7,065 bases of DNA from an uncultured Gemmatimonadaceae bacterium. GTDB taxonomy: Bacteria > Gemmatimonadota > Gemmatimonadetes > Gemmatimonadales > Gemmatimonadaceae. Positions 6,272 to 7,065 of this stretch are shown piece by piece. Numbering within the stretch: position 1 is the first letter of the stretch; each line of letters starts with the position of its first letter. The stretch is from positions 1-7,065 of the forward strand of contig CATPBD010000257.1 of NCBI GenBank assembly GCA_955652265.1, in the 5' to 3' direction. Position numbers and translations under genes: made by a program. Under the pieces are notes generated by a model. The model saw only the letters and a program-made list of their open reading frames with translations, had not been told where the DNA came from and did no database searches.

Positions 6272-6760
6272 CTACCTCCCTTGTCCGATGACTTTCTGAA
6301 CCAACGTCTTGCTGTCGAGCACCAGAACTCTTTTCCATTCAATCTCGACGCCCCCTGTCACTATACCTACTGCAATCGACTCCGGATTGTCGGCTGTCAT
6401 GAACTGATCTATCGGGATATCGTGGATATCGCGAACGTCGTCCACGCCGATTCCAACCAGACGCTCGAAATAATCCACCAGGAGGACCAACCCGGTCGCG
6501 CGGGCGCAGGGCGGTTTGCCGAGCACGATTCCACCGTCAATGACGGTCACGATCGTACCGCGCAGGTTGATCAGCCCGCACACAGTGTTTGGGGCTCCCG
6601 GCAGCCGCGTTGTCCGTTGTGACGTGACGATCTCACGGAAAGAGTCCATCTCGCAAGCGAACACGCTGCCGCCCACCTCGAACGCGAGCAGCCGGCGCGT
6701 CGGAACCCGTGGCCCTTCTTCGACAACCTCTTCCGGTGGAACAGTGGCGGACTCACTCAT
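6272..6760 (-). CDS. cheW: CheW chemotaxis coupling protein
   Basis: A 162-residue CheW-domain protein, close to the usual family length of about 150 to 170. CheW is the cytoplasmic adaptor that joins methyl-accepting receptors to the P5 domain of CheA in the signalling array. Residues about 1-20 are an acidic, proline-containing extension. The SH3-like fold follows from about residue 22 (LLAFEVGG), with the hallmark LPGAP...GLINLRG at residues 53-68, then VTVID, LVLLVDYFERLVGIGVDDV and a C-terminal IEWKRVLVLD. Arg67 in NLRG matches the conserved CheW arginine. The ATG at 6760 was chosen because it gives a compact 8-base overlap with the upstream pseudouridine synthase. A GTG 30 bases upstream is possible. 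Neither start has a clear Shine-Dalgarno sequence, so translational coupling is likely. The stop TAG abuts the ribosome site of cheY. Confidence 0.95.
   Translation of the reverse strand: MSESATVPPEEVVEEGPRVPTRRLLAFEVGGSVFACEMDSFREIVTSQRTTRLPGAPNTVCGLINLRGTIVTVIDGGIVLGKPPCARATGLVLLVDYFERLVGIGVDDVRDIHDIPIDQFMTADNPESIAVGIVTGGVEIEWKRVLVLDSKTLVQKVIGQGR
6275..6280 (-). promoter_or_regulatory. Shine-Dalgarno of cheY (GGGAGG), inside the end of cheW
   Basis: GGGAGG encodes the last two residues of CheW (Gly-Arg) just before its TAG stop and lies 4 bases before the GTG of cheY. It decides the cheY start: the encoded protein then begins at the receiver fold, whereas the longer reading from 6342 has no such support. 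Confidence 0.75.
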
Positions 6761-7065
6761 AGAATCGGAACGCCGTGAGAGGGTCCACACCAGCCGGAAG
6801 TGCGTGCTCCCCCGCCATTACGGCGAGCGCGCGTGAGAGGTCCTCCGGAAGGGGGGAGCGGAAATCGAGCGGTTTGCCGGTCACGGGATGATTGAATGCG
6901 AGCCACGCCGCGTGGAGGAAGTGCCGCTTGGGAGGAAGTCCGGCCACACGACGTCCTCCGCCTCCGCCATACACGTCGTCGCCCATGACAGGATGGCCGA
7001 TAGACGCGAGATGAACGCGGATTTGGTGAGTCCGTCCGGAATGGAGATGCGCACGAAGAAGGTCC
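6753..7065 (-). CDS. RluA/RluD-family 23S rRNA pseudouridine synthase, C-terminal part (5' end outside window)
   Basis: Only the last 103 residues and the TGA stop lie in the window. The fragment opens with the RluA-family C-terminal signature: HSGRTHQIRVHL followed by IGHPVMGD and VYG. It continues with a KRHFLHAAWL segment and a HPVTGKPLDFRSPLP segment, both usual near the end of RluC/RluD-type enzymes. These enzymes isomerise specific uridines of 23S rRNA to pseudouridine in the cytoplasm. The catalytic aspartate, in the HRLD-type motif, would lie upstream and cannot be checked. RluD-like is the likeliest subtype, but RluC-like enzymes share this tail. The stop codon lies inside the start of cheW (8-base overlap), so this housekeeping gene appears to lead into the chemosensory genes on one transcript. 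Confidence 0.93.
   Translation of the reverse strand, partial: DLLRAHLHSGRTHQIRVHLASIGHPVMGDDVYGGGGGRRVAGLPPKRHFLHAAWLAFNHPVTGKPLDFRSPLPEDLSRALAVMAGEHALPAGVDPLTAFRFYE

Larger units (their letters stand above)
1..7065 (-). other. Single operon-like unit of nine genes running off both ends
   Basis: All genes share the minus strand. Junctions in order of transcription are: rRNA pseudouridine synthase/cheW 8-base overlap; cheW/cheY 1-base gap; cheY/cheA 0; cheA/cheC 1-base gap; cheC/TPR 4-base gap; TPR/DUF4388 1-base overlap; DUF4388/Roadblock 1 8-base overlap; Roadblock 1/Roadblock 2 4-base overlap. No space is left for a separate promoter or terminator, so the driving promoter must be upstream of the window or inside a coding region. 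Co-transcription is inferred from spacing. Confidence 0.8.

Noticed and set aside
4222..6291. 689-codon open frame on the plus strand
   Set aside because: It is antisense to cheA, cheY and part of cheC, which have complete catalytic motifs and family-typical lengths. Its translation is rich in Arg, His and Asp with no recognisable domain. It is a by-product of GC-rich codon use on the opposite strand.
6271..6342. Longer cheY start from an ATG at 6342
   Set aside because: It would add 24 unrelated residues overlapping cheW. The GTG at 6270 has GGGAGG in place and gives a 120-residue CheY, the normal length.
1..7065. Frequent CTCGAG / GAGCTCGA-like words
   Set aside because: They track Leu-Glu, Glu-Leu and Ala-Leu-Glu codons in the helical proteins, especially the TPR repeats. 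No regular spacing suggests a DNA repeat family.

Overview
The window is a gene-dense, GC-rich bacterial segment read entirely on the minus strand. It holds nine genes in one unbroken co-directional row, with gaps or overlaps of 8 bases or less at every junction. In the direction of transcription (high to low coordinates) these are: the 3' end of an RluA/RluD-type 23S rRNA pseudouridine synthase, cheW, cheY, cheA, cheC, a long TPR protein, a DUF4388 (PATAN-type) protein, a Roadblock/LC7 protein, and the 5' end of a second Roadblock/LC7 protein. There is no intergenic stretch long enough for a separate promoter or terminator, and I see no RNA gene, mobile element, CRISPR array or repeat family.

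The organism cannot be named for certain. A CheC phosphatase, a Thermotoga/Bacillus-style CheY, and DUF4388 and Roadblock genes beside the che genes argue against an enteric-type proteobacterium. They fit a GC-rich phylum such as Gemmatimonadota, with Deltaproteobacteria-like or Acidobacteria-like lineages as alternatives. This placement is inference from gene content, not from a search.

How the genes may work together: CheW links receptors to the kinase CheA, CheA phosphorylates CheY, and CheC removes the phosphate. That is a compact excitation and signal-termination core. Receptors, CheR, CheB and CheD are not in the window. CheA lacks the P2 CheY-docking domain. Downstream of the core come a probable TPR scaffold, a DUF4388 protein with a MshEN-like helical repeat, and two tandem Roadblock proteins of the kind that regulate MglA-type small GTPases. 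The layout suggests a chemosensory pathway tied to small-GTPase polarity or surface-motility control, possibly with second-messenger input. That output link is a hypothesis.
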